DNA of 64,000 bases from contig CATNEN010000015.1 of NCBI GenBank assembly GCA_950097015.1, forward strand, positions 2,025,188 through 2,089,187. The letters are read 5' to 3'. The notes beneath the pieces are model-generated. The model did no database searches, had not been told where the DNA came from, and saw only the letters and a list, made by a program, of their open reading frames with translations. A program made the translations under genes and the position numbers. The stretch comes from Macrostomum hystrix (Eukaryota; Platyhelminthes; Macrostomidae). This document shows positions 1 through 11,494 of the stretch, one piece after another. The stretch's first letter is position 1. Each line of letters begins with the position of its first letter.

Positions 1-1
1 T

Positions 2-97
2 CACACTCACCTCACTCCTGTAGTTCACACTCACCTCACTCCTGTAGTTCACACTCACCTCTCTACTGTAGTTCCTACTAACCTCACTCCTGTGGTT
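2..97. repeat. 24-bp minisatellite, about 4 copies
   Basis: Four tandem copies of a 24-bp unit built around CACACTCACCTCACTCC followed by TGTAGTT. The first two copies are identical and the fourth is degenerate. The array is cut by the left window edge, so its true length is unknown. Confidence 0.85.
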
Positions 98-992
98 TTC
101 CCAGGTCACTTTTTTCAAACAAGTCTTAATTTTTTTACTCAGTTTTAAAGTTAAAAATATATATTTGCGAGCTTCAAATTTCAGCAAAAATGTTCTTAAT
201 TGGGTGAGTTTTTCTCGAGTTGGTGCACTTGTGATCTGAATGCACATGTGCAAGATTTTGGGTGGCCTCAATCGGTTCAAAAACATTTGTATCCAGGGGC
301 AAGTCGCAGCCAGGTTGAAAAGTGCTTTGAACAAGTTGATTTTTACCGCCTCAGGGTCTAGACACGGAGCAAGGAGCACAGAAATTCAGATTTGACTAAT
401 TAAAAGTAGGTAATAAATAGGAAGTTTGCAACACGGGAACAACAAAATAAATTATCAAAGGAAATTCTAAGTCTCCGATGAAGTTTACGTAAAAATTTTG
501 AGTTCGAAGTTCTTCTGTAACAAAACGAAGTTAAAAAAGCAAAGGAACTCGTTGCAAATGAAATGTCTAATACTCGTATGTACCGTTTCTCCTCTCTGAG
601 TGACCACAGGCTCACTATCCACACAATGGAGCTTCAGCTCAAAGCTTTCTCAGCCACGGACGAAGAAATCGCTGCTGTTGCCGTTGTCCAGGGCAGCTAG
701 GAAAATGGGTACTCAAGCAGGTGGCACTGACCCTGCTCACGGTTCAACACCACCGCCTCGCAGCCGACACCGCACAGGCACAAGCATTCGATCAATCCTC
801 GACGAGCACTGACAGTTTGGAAGGCCATCGCACCTGGTTTGCTGATACGGACCAGGGTGCGGTTGCCGAGGACAAGGGCTGTGGTGGAACGGATAAGGCA
901 AGGAATTGACATTGTGCTGTACCGGGGGCTTAAGCCAAGGCGTTGGGGGTAATCCAAGGCGTAGCCACTTCGTAAGCCAAGGCGGACAGCGG
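98..992. other. Stretch with no recognised gene
   Basis: AT-rich up to about 600 and more GC-rich from 600 to 990. The small open frames here resemble no family I recognise and have no splice context. I see no confident gene. Confidence 0.5.
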
Positions 993-1130
993 CCTCCCCA
1001 ATCGGCTGACTAAACTATGTGGCGCCCCTCCCCAATCGGCTGACTAAACTATGTGGCGCCCACTCCCTAATTGGCTGCCTAAACTATCTGGCGCCCCCTC
1101 CCCAATCGGCTGACTAAACTATGTGGCGCC
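993..1130. repeat. 34-37 bp tandem repeat, 4 copies
   Basis: Four copies of a unit containing CCAATCGGCTGACTAAACTA and ending in TGTGGCGCC lie directly upstream of the LINE fragment. Copies 1, 2 and 4 are nearly identical and copy 3 is diverged (AATTGGCTGCC). The array may be part of the sequence that flanked or was carried in with the retroelement. Confidence 0.85.
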
Positions 1131-1145
1131 GTGCTGGATCCCTAA

Positions 1146-2170
1146 CTGCGACCTGAGCAGAACGGGTTTCGGCCCCACCGTGGCACAGTGACGCAGATCC
1201 TAGCTCTTCACCGAATCATCGAGGAGGCGCGCACGCGCCAGTTGGACCTGATTGTTGTCTTCATTGACTTCATGAAGGCATTCGACTCGGTTGCGAGGGC
1301 TGCGCTCCCACATGTGCTCCGCGCGTACCATGTGCCAGAACAGCTGATCTCCGCCATCATGGCGTTGTACTGTGCTACGAGAGCAGCTGTGATGACGCCG
1401 GACGGCCTGTCGGACTCCTTCGAGACATCCTCCGGGGTGCTCCAGGGGGACACTCTAGCGCCGTTCCTGTTCGTCCCGGTGCTTGACTGGGTGCTACGAA
1501 CTGCTCTTCCTACCGACGAAGACGGCTTCCTACTGCGGCGACGCGTGGGTCAGCGTGCTTGGCTACGCCGATGACCTCGCCCTGTTGTCCTCGACCGTAG
1601 AGGGCGCCCAGCGCCAGCTGGACAAGCTGGTTAGCACTGCAGCGAGTGTCGGCCTGTTGGTCAACACGAAGAAGACCGTTGTGCTCTGCGTGCCGGGCGA
1701 CATGGAGGCCGCAATTTTCTGCCGAGGCGCTGACGGGCAGGTAACGGTGCTTCTGCGCTGTCAGCAGTTCGCCTACCTCGGCGGTCTGGTACCAGACGTC
1801 CGCGAAGATCTGCGGCGTCGCCACCGGTACGCTTGGGCTGCCTTTCGTTCTGTGAGGGCGGTCCTGCAGTCCGAGGCCCTACCTGATCGCCAGAGGGCGG
1901 CGCTGTTCCAGGCGGTGGTCGAGACCGTCCTGTTGTACAACGCCGAGACCTGGACGCTGACGGACTCGCTCGAACAGCAAGTCAACGCGGTGCACGCTGG
2001 CATGCTGCGCTCCGCCTTGAAGATCAGCGACAAGCGGATCACTAACGCGGTACTCTATCGCCGCGCCGGCCTGGCCCGTCCAAGTGAACTGCTGCGACTT
2101 CGGCGACTCCAGCTAGCAGGCCACATCATCCGCGCCGAGTCCTACTGCCCGCAGCCGGTGCATCCTGACA
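1146..2170 (+). pseudogene. Non-LTR retrotransposon (LINE) reverse transcriptase fragment
   Basis: The sequence shows a reverse transcriptase fragment that would copy LINE RNA at its target site. It opens abruptly with the family motif QNGFRPHRGT, followed by IDFMKAFDSV (first catalytic Asp region), SGVLQGDTLAPFLF and, in another frame, GYADDLALLS (catalytic DD) and the thumb region ending near GHIIRAES. A frame shift at about 1540-1556, between RRRVG and SVLGYADD, splits the domain. No endonuclease domain precedes it, a stop lies just upstream at 1143, and homology stops near 2170 in unrelated AT-rich DNA. It is therefore truncated at both ends and dead. The exact clade cannot be assigned by eye. 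Confidence 0.85.
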
Positions 2171-2525
2171 GCGTATTTTGTTGTTGTTGATGTTATATTT
2201 CGCTTTTATTAACCATCAACCAGCAGTTAAAGCCAAAAAATTGTTGTAAAAGTTCGCTTCAGTATCAAATTGATGAATGCTCGTGTAGAGAGAGTTTAGA
2301 AAAATAAAATACTGATATTATTAACCAAAATTCAAGAAAAATGTAGAAAAAAGAGCACCACTTACTACTTCAAGTCTACTGAATGATAGGTTTCAGGATA
2401 ATGGAATATGGAACAATACCCAGATTGGATTCCAGCAGTTGGGCCAACACACCCCTATAGCGCATGATAAAAGCAAGCCAGCGTAGAGGCAGTGAAACTG
2501 CTCAAATCTGCCGAATCTCAGCACA
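2171..2525. other. Upstream region of WSC-PAN gene A
   Basis: AT-rich flank between the LINE fragment and the first exon of gene A, presumably containing its promoter. I see no clear TATA box at a convincing distance and no recognisable second gene. Confidence 0.4.
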
Positions 2526-3263
2526 ATGGTCGCCGCTTCAGCTTTCAACTCCGCCGTCTACAGCGCTCTGCTGGCCGTCACCGCTGCCAGGGTGGCTCAG
2601 TTCTCCTACATCGGCTGCTTCAAGGACAACTATACAGCCACCAGAGCCTTAAATGGGCTGCAGGGAGTGAGTCGACTTGGTGAATTTTTCTACAGCGACA
2701 GGGATGGCCTGCAGAGTGACAGCGGGATGTCAACCGGGTTCTGCGGCAACGTCTGCTCACTGGGCGGGTTTCCGTACTTCGGCATGCAGTACGGCAGGCA
2801 GTGCTACTGCGGCCTGTCCTACTGGCTCTACGGAGCTGCCACCGAGACTGAGTGCGACATGGCCTGCTGGGGAAACCCGGCACAAAAATGCGGGGGAGGA
2901 AACCGGATTTCCGTGTTTTCCCAGACCTATCCGGGTGAGGCGAACTACCTGCTCTATGATCGTTTAGTTTCTGGTCAAACGAATAATTAAATTGTACAAT
3001 TTCGGACAACCACTCTGTATCATTTAGAACAAAACTCTTTCGTGCTGAAAGCCATGCCCTCTCTGAAGGTCGTGACAAGTCAAACTACTTTCTTGACCAG
3101 CTCTGCCGCGAACATAATGGAATGTGCGGCTGTGTGCTGGGTTAGCTCTGACTGTCAAGCCCTGATCTTCTCTGAGCGGCTGCTCCTGTGCCACCTGCTC
3201 AGGTTCGCCTACCCACCTGCCAACCTGACTGGAATCATTGGAGACTACTACCTGCGTGGCTAA
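2526..3263 (+). CDS. Gene A: secreted WSC-PAN protein, two exons
   Basis: Exons are 2526-2934 and 3028-3263. The 93-bp intron runs from GTGAGG to TTTAG, and the phase-1 junction restores frame. Exon 1 gives a hydrophobic signal peptide (about residues 1-24) and a WSC domain: FSYIGCFKD, LNGLQGVSRLGEF, then FCGNVCSLGGFPYFGMQYG, CYCG and CGGGNRISVF, with the spaced cysteines typical of WSC carbohydrate-binding modules. Exon 2 gives a PAN/apple-like domain (ECAAVC..SDCQALIF..CHLLRFAYPP) ending GDYYLRG and TAA. The expected product is a small secreted cysteine-rich, possibly sugar-binding protein; the ligand is unknown. The stop codon lies inside the first unit of the 21-bp array that follows. Its 3' flank is duplicated after gene D. 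Confidence 0.85.
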
Positions 3264-4480
3264 GACTACTACCTGTGTGGCTGAGACTACTACCTGTGTG
3301 GCTGAGACTACTACCTGCGTGGATGAGACTACTACTTGTGTGGCTGAGACTACTACCTGCGTTGATGAGACTACTACCTGCGTGGCTGAGACTACTACCT
3401 GTGTGGCTGAGACTACTACCTGTGTGGATGAGACTACTACCTGTGTGGCTGAGACTACTACCTGCGTTGATGAGACTACTACCTGCGTGGCTGAGACTAC
3501 TACCTGTGTGGCTGAGACTACTACCTGTGTGGCTGAGACTACTACCTGTGTGGCTGAGACTACTACCTGTGTGGCTGAGACTACTACCTGTGTGGCTGAG
3601 ACTACTACCTGTGTGGCTGAGACTACTACCTGCGTGGCTGAGACTACTACCTGTGTGGCTGAGACTACTACCTGCGTGGCTGAGACTACTACCTGCGTGG
3701 CTGAGACTACTACCTGCGTGGCTAAGACTACTACCTGCGTGGCTGAGACTACTACCTGGGTGGCTGAGACTACTACCTGAGGATGAGACTACTACCTGTG
3801 TGGCTGAGACTACTACCTGTGTGGCTGAGACTACTACCTGTGTGGCTGAGACTACTACCTGTGTGGCTGAGACTACTATCTGTGTGGCTGAGACTACTAC
3901 CTGCGTGGCTGAGACTACTACCTGCGTGGCTGAGACTACTACCTGCGTGGCTGAGACTACTACCTGAGGATGAGACTACTACCTGTGTGGCTGAGACTAC
4001 TACCTGTGTGGCTGAGACTACTACCTGTGTGGCTGAGACTACTACCTGTGTGGCTGAGACTACTACCTGCGTGGCTGAGACTACTACCTGCGTGGCTGAG
4101 ACTACTACCTGCGTGGCTGAGACTACTACCTGCGTGGCTGAGACTACTACCTGTGTGGCTGAGACTACTACCTGCGTGGCTGAGACTACTACCTGCGTGG
4201 CTGAGACTACTACCTGTGTGGCTGAGACTACTACCTGCGTGGCTGAGACTACTACCTGCGTGGCTGAGACTACTTACCTGCGTGGCTGAGACTACTACCT
4301 GTGTGGCTGAGACTACTACCTGTGTGGCTGAGACTACTACCTGTGTGGCTGAGACTACTACCTGTGTGGCTGAGACTACTACCTGTGTGGCTGAGACTAC
4401 TACCTGTGTGGCTGAGACTACTACCTGTGTGGCTGAGACTACTCACTGCGTGGATGAGACTACTACCTTCTTGAATGAAA
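3243..4480 (+). repeat. 21-bp minisatellite seeded by the 3' end of gene A (about 59 units)
   Basis: The unit equals the final codons and stop of gene A. In the gene frame each unit reads D-Y-Y-L-R/C-G-stop, so the array is a run of in-frame stop codons. The two other plus frames are open (ETTTCVA and RLLPVWL). Internal variants include units with GATGAG in place of GCTGAG and one single-T insertion at about 4274. The last unit ends CTTCTTGAATGA, resembling the units of the giant array after gene D. I regard the open frames as by-products of the 21-bp period. Confidence 0.9.
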
Positions 4481-5523
4481 CTACTATGAAACTGCTGCCA
4501 GCCGTAGTTCTGAGCCACATCTCTGAAATGATCACGCTTAAAGTGCATTAACTAATTGTTTCTGCAAATTTTTTTATTAAAGAGATTAGACTCATCCGCT
4601 TTTACCTGTGGGAAGCGCTTAGCAATAATATGTGTAAATGTATTTCCTTGGATGGTCATAAGAACTATCAGGAAAGTGCAACTGTCAAGTACCAGTCTGC
4701 AGGCGAACTCTAAAGTAGTACTTTCTGTTCTCTGTTCCACTGTTCGCCAGCTGTTTTACTTTCTTTTGTTCTCGAGAAAATGCAGATGGCCAACAACATG
4801 TGATTTTCCGACGGATACTGATGTATTGTTCCCAAAACATCAATCAAATTTTATTCTTTACACAAGAAGACAGATTCTAGAAGTGGTTGGGATTCTAGAC
4901 GAATCTTTCTTTTAGAAGACAGAAAGATGAGTTGACCCAACAGGGAAGCAGGGAGTGACATGCACGCTGGCTTTTCTTGAATAATTAAAGCGGCTTGAAA
5001 TTATTTGCCTTTTTCACGGCCAGTTTTAATAAAAGTGCATACCTTGTGCCTGCTCACGATGCTTTTTTCAACAAAAAAGACGGGGAAAAAAGAAATGCAA
5101 ACGCCACACCTGCTCCTTAGAAACAGGTCAGGTAACCGTCTATTTACGTTTTCCGCTTTGGAGAGTCAGCACTATTATTTTATTTCATTAGCAGATTAGC
5201 TAGCGGAGTCAGTTTAAGACAGGATATATCATGGATTTCACACGAACTCAAAATAATCCCAATTGATTTCGTTTGAAACACAGAACCTCGGACCGTGGCG
5301 ATTGTAGCAAAAATGCAGACAGCCTAAAATATGGGTGTTATATTCATGCCTACTTATAAACACAATTCCTTAACAAACATGACTACTCGCTTAATAGTAT
5401 TTCTCGAGCAGACGCGCCAAAAAACAATAAACACGCAATGCAATGACACTGCCTTCTGAGCTGTTTCTTATTGAGAATGATGTGTCATCCAATTTTCGAA
5501 CTGAAAGGACATATGATCAAATA
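4481..5523. other. 3' flank of gene A, duplicated after gene D
   Basis: No gene is recognised. Bases 4510-4890 are homologous to 35590-35880 behind gene D: shared stretches include GCTTAAAGTGCATT, AGTACTTTCTGTTCTCTG and CAGATGGCCAACAA in the same order. This supports duplication of a unit comprising gene, array and flank. Confidence 0.7.
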
Positions 5524-6196
5524 GACAGGTGAGCTGAAGAGACAGGTGAGCTGGAGAGACAGGTGAGCTGGAGAGACAGGTGAGCTGGAGAGACAGGTGA
5601 GCTGGAGAGACAGGTGAGCTGGAGAGACAGGTGAGCTGGAGAAACAGGTGAGCTGAAGAGACAGCTGAGCTAAAGGACAGGTGAGCTGGAGAGACAGTGA
5701 GCTGAAGGGACAGGTGAGCTGAAGGGTCAGGTGAGCTGAAGGGACAGGTGAGCTGAAGGGACAGGTGAGCTGAAGGGACAGGTGAGCTGAAGGGACAGGT
5801 GAGCTGAAGGGACAGGTGAGCTAAATGGAAAGGTGAGCTGAAGGGACAGGTGAGCTGAAGGGACAGGTGAGCTGAATGGAAAGGTGAGCTGAAGAGACAG
5901 GTGAGCTGAAGGGACAGGTGAGCTGAAGAGACAGGTGAGCTGGAGAGACAGGTGAGCTGAAGAGACAGGTGAGCTGGAGAGACAGGTGAGCTGGAGAGAC
6001 AGGTGAGCTGAAGGACAGGTGAGCTGGAGAGACAGGTGAGCTGAAGAGACAGGTGAGCTGGAGAGACAGGTGAGCTGGAGAGACAGGTGAGCTGAAGGAC
6101 AGGTGAGCTGGAGAGACAGGTGAGCTGAAGAGACAGGTGAGCTGAAGAGACAGGTGAGCTGGAGAGACAGGTGAGCTGGAGAGACAGGTGAGCTGA
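5524..6196. repeat. 17-bp minisatellite of CAGGTGAGCTGAAGGGA-type units
   Basis: About 40 tandem units of 16-17 bp alternate between CTGAAGGGACAGGTGAG and CTGGAGAGACAGGTGAG forms, with rare CAGCTGAG variants. Every unit carries CAGGTGAG, identical to a strong vertebrate-style 5' splice-site consensus. The array resumes at 10080 on the far side of the transposon. Related arrays lie at 13701, 36949 and, in reverse orientation, 46251. Confidence 0.9.
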
Positions 6197-7079
6197 CACT
6201 AGACAACAAAAATTGAGCGGAATTGCATATGAATTACAATCGGACACACGAAAATTTCGCAATTCTTGCACGCGAATTGTAATCTAATTGCATTCGAATT
6301 GTAAGAAACGCAAGTAGAATTGCAATTTAATTGCAATTTCGGTGCTGATTTTTTCTTGCAATTAAATTACACGAAAATTGCACTTCAATTACAATATAGT
6401 TGCAAGCGGATTGCAATTAGCATCTCTTAAATCGCAATTTAATTACAATTATAACATTTAGACGTATCTTCTTACTGTCCTACTTAGAGTAGACTCATTT
6501 GCAAATAGCTGAAGGTTGCTTTCCCGGCTATCAAAATTTTCATGCTACAAGAGTTGAGCGCGGGTATTTATTTTCATTACTTTGTTCAATTGAAGGATAT
6601 TAAGTTTCGAGCTTGTGATAGCTTAGGTGTTTCGAATAACAGAGTATATATGGAATAGAAAAGAGCATTCTCAATGAGAAGCATAAAAAATAACCAACAA
6701 ACTGATTAAACAAATATTGGAATTAATAACATGAGAACATTTAGTTTGCCTGGTTCATTCAGTTGAAATAATGTATTGTAATGTAAACGCGTGACTATAT
6801 CAAATACGCACTGATCAGAATCAGATAGGGATGAAAGAACACGATCTGTCATCCACTCGTACAGTCGAACACGCGCGCGAACTGGAACACCACACACAAA
6901 GGAAAGAATTTCACCCAAGGACCCATTTCGAAAATAGAAAAAAGGAGATTCATTATTACAATTTACAATTTCGAGAAGCGCAGATACGGTTGCAACCAAT
7001 AGAAATACAGCGCGAGGAACGAAAGGTGACTATAGCATCATCAAGCCAAGTCGAATGATCCAAACCAAGAAACACCCGT

Positions 7080-7461
7080 TCACTTCTTTTTGGCCTTCAC
7101 AGCAGCATCTCTAAAAAATTGATTGAGCGATAGGCGCACATCTTTCCACGAATAAGTACCAAACCACGAGTCCAGACAGTCTTTAATATCATTAATGACA
7201 ACCGGATCGACCGAGATACGCTCCGTTTTTCCTTTCGGCTCAATGATTGCCGTGCGGCAGAATTCCTCACCGAATTTCCGAAGAGCTAGTTGTCTAGCGA
7301 AAATCGTCGGCACTTTGGAAAGCTGATTGTGACTCCGTAGCCTCAATGCTGCCTGATTGCACATTAGGTTCAACATTTGTAGCTTTGGAGGCACTCTCCA
7401 TATTTGAATCTAAGTCCTCAATTGCATCAAGGGAACTCAAGGCAGCAATGAAATCCTCCAT
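7080..7461 (-). CDS. Small broken ORF inside the CACTA-like element, possibly BEN-like
   Basis: On the minus strand an ATG at 7461 opens MEDFIAALSSLDAIEDLDSN and runs about 55 codons to a TAG. A shifted frame then continues through LALRKFGEEFCRTAI, ISVDPVVINDIKDCL and SWKDVRLSLNQFFRDA to a stop at 7080. The second part loosely resembles a BEN domain, a DNA-binding fold found in some transposon proteins (aromatic and basic spacing, final W..VR..LNQ..RD helix). The frames could be joined by an unseen intron or separated by a frameshift. Function is unproven; it may be an accessory protein of the element or captured sequence. Confidence 0.35.
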
Positions 7462-8225
7462 GGCTCAGCAGTTTAGAAAGTAGGAGTTCTGAAGTTAGGA
7501 AGTTTTTTTGGAAAATTGTATATGCAAAATATTAAAGGAATATGTAGTTAAGATTAGCAAATAATATCTTTATACCATAATATAAAATGACTAGTTGCAT
7601 AGACAGTGGGGCAGGGGATATAGCTGAAAATTGGCTATACCCCCTAATCACCTGGGATTTCCCAGTCACACTGGGAAACTTCTACCTTGGGAAGAAGGTT
7701 TCTAGCTGCTTAGGCTAGGAAAAGACATAGTGGATAAGGTGGTGCATAGAGCATATAAAAAAGCCCACTACCACTATATTTTTAGGGCTTTTTTTGTCAC
7801 AAAGCAAGTCCCTTCCTATCCCCTAGCCCCCTCCTTAGATAGAAAATCCTAGATATGCTATTGAAAATGACCATCATATTTTTCATAAAAAGCCAACCTA
7901 TTTCCTATAGCTTTTATACTTTTCAACTTAGGATAAATAGAACCTTTCTTTTTATGTAAGTAAAACTTTCTATATTGCTAGAATTTTATTGGGGTCTAAG
8001 GTAAGGAATCAAGGGTTTTAAGGAAGGGAAATTATTTATGTGGGTTGAATTTTGGTATTTAAACTTCAATAGAATATATAAAAAAAGAACTAAATTATAG
8101 ATTGAATATCCAAAATATATCAATGGATAAAAGATAAAGTCTTTTTGCAGCTAAAAATAGTTAGATCTGCACATTTAGGGGTTTATTTAAAGATTGGGTG
8201 CTATCTGCAAAAACCCCTATATATT

Positions 8226-8528
8226 GCAATAGCTGGCAATAGTGGACTTTCATTCATTTAATTACTTCAGGTTTAACTTCATACCAAATTAATTTAGTCT
8301 ATTTGTGTCTTCATATGCTCAAAAAATGTTTGCCTATATGTACTTTTTTACAAAAGGACTGGGCCTAAAATACATTGCTAGCATATAATAGGCCTATAGA
8401 TATCAATAAATTGTTTCTATCTTACCAAATGCTCAAATTGAAATAGACTATGTCTAAATTAATTTGGTGCAAATTTAAACTCAAAATAATTAAATGAACA
8501 AAAGTCCACTATTGCCCAATAGCTATAA
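8226..8528. repeat. Foldback: imperfect inverted repeat with arms of about 100 bp
   Basis: Bases 8226-8325 and 8429-8528 are imperfect reverse complements. Shared words include CAATAGTGGACTTT, TTCATTTAATTA and CCAAATTAATTTAG. A loop of about 100 bp separates them. The structure could be a small foldback MITE nested in the larger element or an old inverted duplication. Confidence 0.75.
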
Positions 8529-10079
8529 GTATAAGGCCTTAGTTAGATAGGCCTATTAAGTATTGTATAGGTATTGTATTAGATATAAATAAATAGATAT
8601 TACTATTGGTTCTAGTAATATATCTTAAAATATTATTGCTAGATATATAGATAGTATATAATACTCAATATATATGCATAATCCAGATTGAATATATATT
8701 ATAACAATATATATAGTACTATAGGTAGGCCTAGCTTTTTATATATCTAGACTAGTGTTCATGACAAAAGAAAATGGCTACTATTAGGCCTATGCCCTTA
8801 CCTTACCTTAGTCATAGCCCTAAATTTAATTAAAGTCAAGATAATCATTTTAGAGTCTAAGCCCCTAACCTAAACCTTATAAAACCATAATTTCCTACTG
8901 AGGACCTGTCCTAGGCTAGGCCTATACTTAGCAAAAACAGTTTAGTTATATGGCTTAGCTAACTACAATACCAATACAATATACAAAAACTTGAAAAAAC
9001 TTTTTGGCTACATTGAAAATGATTGCACTTTTGAAATCACCATCCCAAAACCCCCAAAAGGCCACTGATTTATAAATATAAAACATACCTAGCAAAACTA
9101 GAAGTAGAACTAGGCCCTAGCTCGAAGTAGCCATTTTAGGTACCTATAGGCCTATCAGGCTATATGGCTATATATCAAGAAGTCCCTTGGCCTTGACTAT
9201 GCCTATACAATATACAAAGGTGGATGGTTAAAGAGTTCTTTTGTCTTGAAATAGAAGTATAAAATTGGCAAGCTTTTCTTTCTTTCATGTCTGGCAAAAG
9301 ATTGTTATGTTAGATAAGATAGTGACTTATTCGCTAGCGAAATGTGAGTATAAAAGAAAGTGGCTCAATACAATAATAGCAAATAAGCATTTTCTAACGT
9401 ATGAAGCATTCCAAACTCCTCAGACAACTTTATAGCTGGCTCAAAAAAGAAAGCAAAAATTATGTGAAAAATATATCTCGACTTTATTTAATTGAGTTTA
9501 AGTTGAGTAAGAAAAGTAAAATCAATTGTTTACCACATTTAAATCATATATATCCACAATGATCATGTAAATTTGACCAGCGAAACAATTGTGCAAAACA
9601 AAGTAAAGCTGCTTAAGTGAAATAGATTGTAAGATGCAAATACTGCACCTGTTTTGTGTTGTAAAAAAATTTCAAGACTGAAAAAAGTATGCACCTAGGT
9701 GACCTAGTCCTTTAAAAAGATGACATTTTACGACTTTACTTTTCTCTATATTGATTACTATGACGTACGTATAAGTTCATGAAATCACATTGTGCAATAT
9801 TTTATTTTATACAAAGATGTGAAGCACCTTTAGGAAAAAAGAAATCATTTTCGTAAAAGCAAAATTCTGATCAATTTCAATACATGGTTAAAAGAAGATT
9901 TTTACATAAAAAAAATTACGCCAATTGTAATGCCATTAAATCTAACTTGCAATAATTGCAATTTTAGGCAGCAAGAAAATTGCAATTTCTACAACAGTTG
10001 CCAACAAAGTTGCAATTTTCGCAATTTTTGCAATTATATTGCAATTTCACTAATTTTTGCGCAATTCGAATGTCTAGTG

Positions 10080-10206
10080 GAAGGACAGGTGAGCTGGAGA
10101 GACAGGTGAGCTGAAGGACAGGTGAGCTGGAGAGACAGGTGAGCTGGAGAGACAGGTGAGCTGAAGAGACAGCTGAGCAGAAGGACAGGTGAGCTGAAGG
10201 GCAGGT
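10080..10206. repeat. Continuation of the 17-bp minisatellite after the transposon
   Basis: Seven to eight units with the same CAGGTGAGCTG core as 5524-6196 start immediately after the right terminal repeat of the CACTA-like element, showing that both arrays were once continuous. Confidence 0.9.
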
Positions 10207-11494
10207 GTGGGTTTGATTTTAATATGGCTTTATTATTATTATTTTAATTTTGTTATGTCTTTGCATTATCAAGTGTTCTTGAACATGCCGGCTACCGCAT
10301 CCAGAAATCATAGATTCCTCTTTTAGCAGCTTAGCATAACGCCAGTTCATTTTCGTGGATTCAGAACTGTGTTTGTCTTATTGCTACTCGTCTCGAAAAC
10401 TCGCATACAGCTGGCTTCTATTGTGATCCCGGATATCTAATGCGGTTTCACGGGCTCGCATGCAGCCAAATAAAATGTTTCTTGAAAGAAAATGATAGGT
10501 TTTTTATTATTTCAGGCTTCAGCCAAGTTTTGTAATCAGTTATTATTGTGCTGGTGCTTTCTGACAAGCAGGAAAGTGCTTCTAAACCGATAAAATATTC
10601 GCGTGTTTCGTTAGTCCATTAAGGCATTCTGCCTAAATGCCTTAATGTTAGTCCTAATGGGCGGAACTGCATTCCATTCTTTGGCAGAAAAACATTTATC
10701 GTTTAGCGAGGCGTTCCGCATTTTCGCTTTTGTAGCCCCCTTAAATACGGACTTAAATACTCAGTTTGACAAAATACATTCAGCCGCATGTATGTGCCTC
10801 GGGACTTGTGCGATACCTTATTTATGAGAAGTCAGAAGGGTTCCTGCCCTGCGAGACGGTGTGGATGTGCGGATGTGAGCGTGCATGTGTGCTCAGAGGT
10901 TATCTTGGAAAGTCTCTTGTGTGTGGCTGGTTTGTGTGCTTTTTGTTAGGCCTTCCTCACCCACCCCCGTCCTGGCTCAGAGTGCCCGGTGCCGCCATCT
11001 GATTGGCTGGGCGCGGGCATTGTGTGTCTATCCTACCCCAGCCCTGCGTGGCTTTGCCCTCACGCCAATCAGCTCTGCGTAGCTTTGCCCGTCCACCCAT
11101 CCAGCGCGTACAACCCTACCCCCCCAACGCGCTGTAGGCTTTGTTTGTGCTCCGCCCCTGTCTGCCCCCTTGTCGGCCCTAGTGGTATCGTTTTCTGCCC
11201 GGGCCAAGGGTACCACTCGCCCCCCTCGCGAACTTTAAAAGATCGTGCCGTAAAGACGGTCTCTTACGGCGAAGGCTCAATTCCTTGCATGCGAAGTGTT
11301 TATTGACTACATTTATTTATTGTAGTGATTGCGAGCGTATGGTTTATTGAAGTGCAAACATTGACGACAAATACATTCAGCGTCATCCTGCCATCCTATC
11401 GTGCGTCCCGACCGGTAAGCGCTGTATTCGTGTCTGTCCTTTCGGAGTGCCAGGCCCGCACGGAGTACTGTAATAGTCTTAGAAGTACTGTGTG
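10207..11494. other. Intergenic stretch with no recognised gene
   Basis: No coding frame here resembles a known family. At 10618-10646 there is a perfect 11-bp stem (ATTAAGGCATT) with a 7-base loop. Bases 10970-11250 are GC-rich with GATTGGCT/CCAATCA boxes, which could be a promoter or an unrecognised repeat. Confidence 0.5.

Larger units (their letters stand above)
6197..10079. mobile_element. CACTA-ended DNA transposon inserted in the 17-bp minisatellite
   Basis: The element starts CACTAGACA and ends TGTCTAGTG, a perfect 9-bp terminal inverted repeat, and is flanked on both sides by the same minisatellite. Rejoining the flanks (..GAGCTGA / GAAGGACAG..) recreates a normal array unit if a 2-bp GA target duplication is assumed. 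Subterminal zones (6200-6450 and 9915-10070) are crowded with GCAATT/AATTGC motifs. CACTA ends recall the CACTA/EnSpm superfamily, whose duplications are usually 2-3 bp. No transposase is visible in 3.9 kb, so it looks non-autonomous. The interior is AT-rich and holds one small gene-like frame, a foldback and many TAGGCCTA words. Confidence 0.75.

Noticed and set aside
697-957. Minus-strand 86-residue frame
   Set aside because: No recognisable family, no neighbours and no splice signals; likely chance in GC-rich DNA.
3188-4551. ETTTCVA and RLLPVWL repeat frames behind A, C, E, H and J as Thr-rich or Leu-rich proteins
   Set aside because: They are alternative frames of the 21-bp gene-end arrays; the gene frame itself stops in every unit, and no start or splice context supports them.
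5468-6271. Minus-strand frame with LSLQLTCLSSSPV repeats
   Set aside because: Produced by the 17-bp minisatellite; three units (51 bp) keep a frame open by chance. The same applies to 36795-37751.
10989-11306. Plus-strand 105-residue Pro/Cys-rich frame
   Set aside because: Composition follows local GC content; no domain, no ATG context and no support from neighbouring exons.
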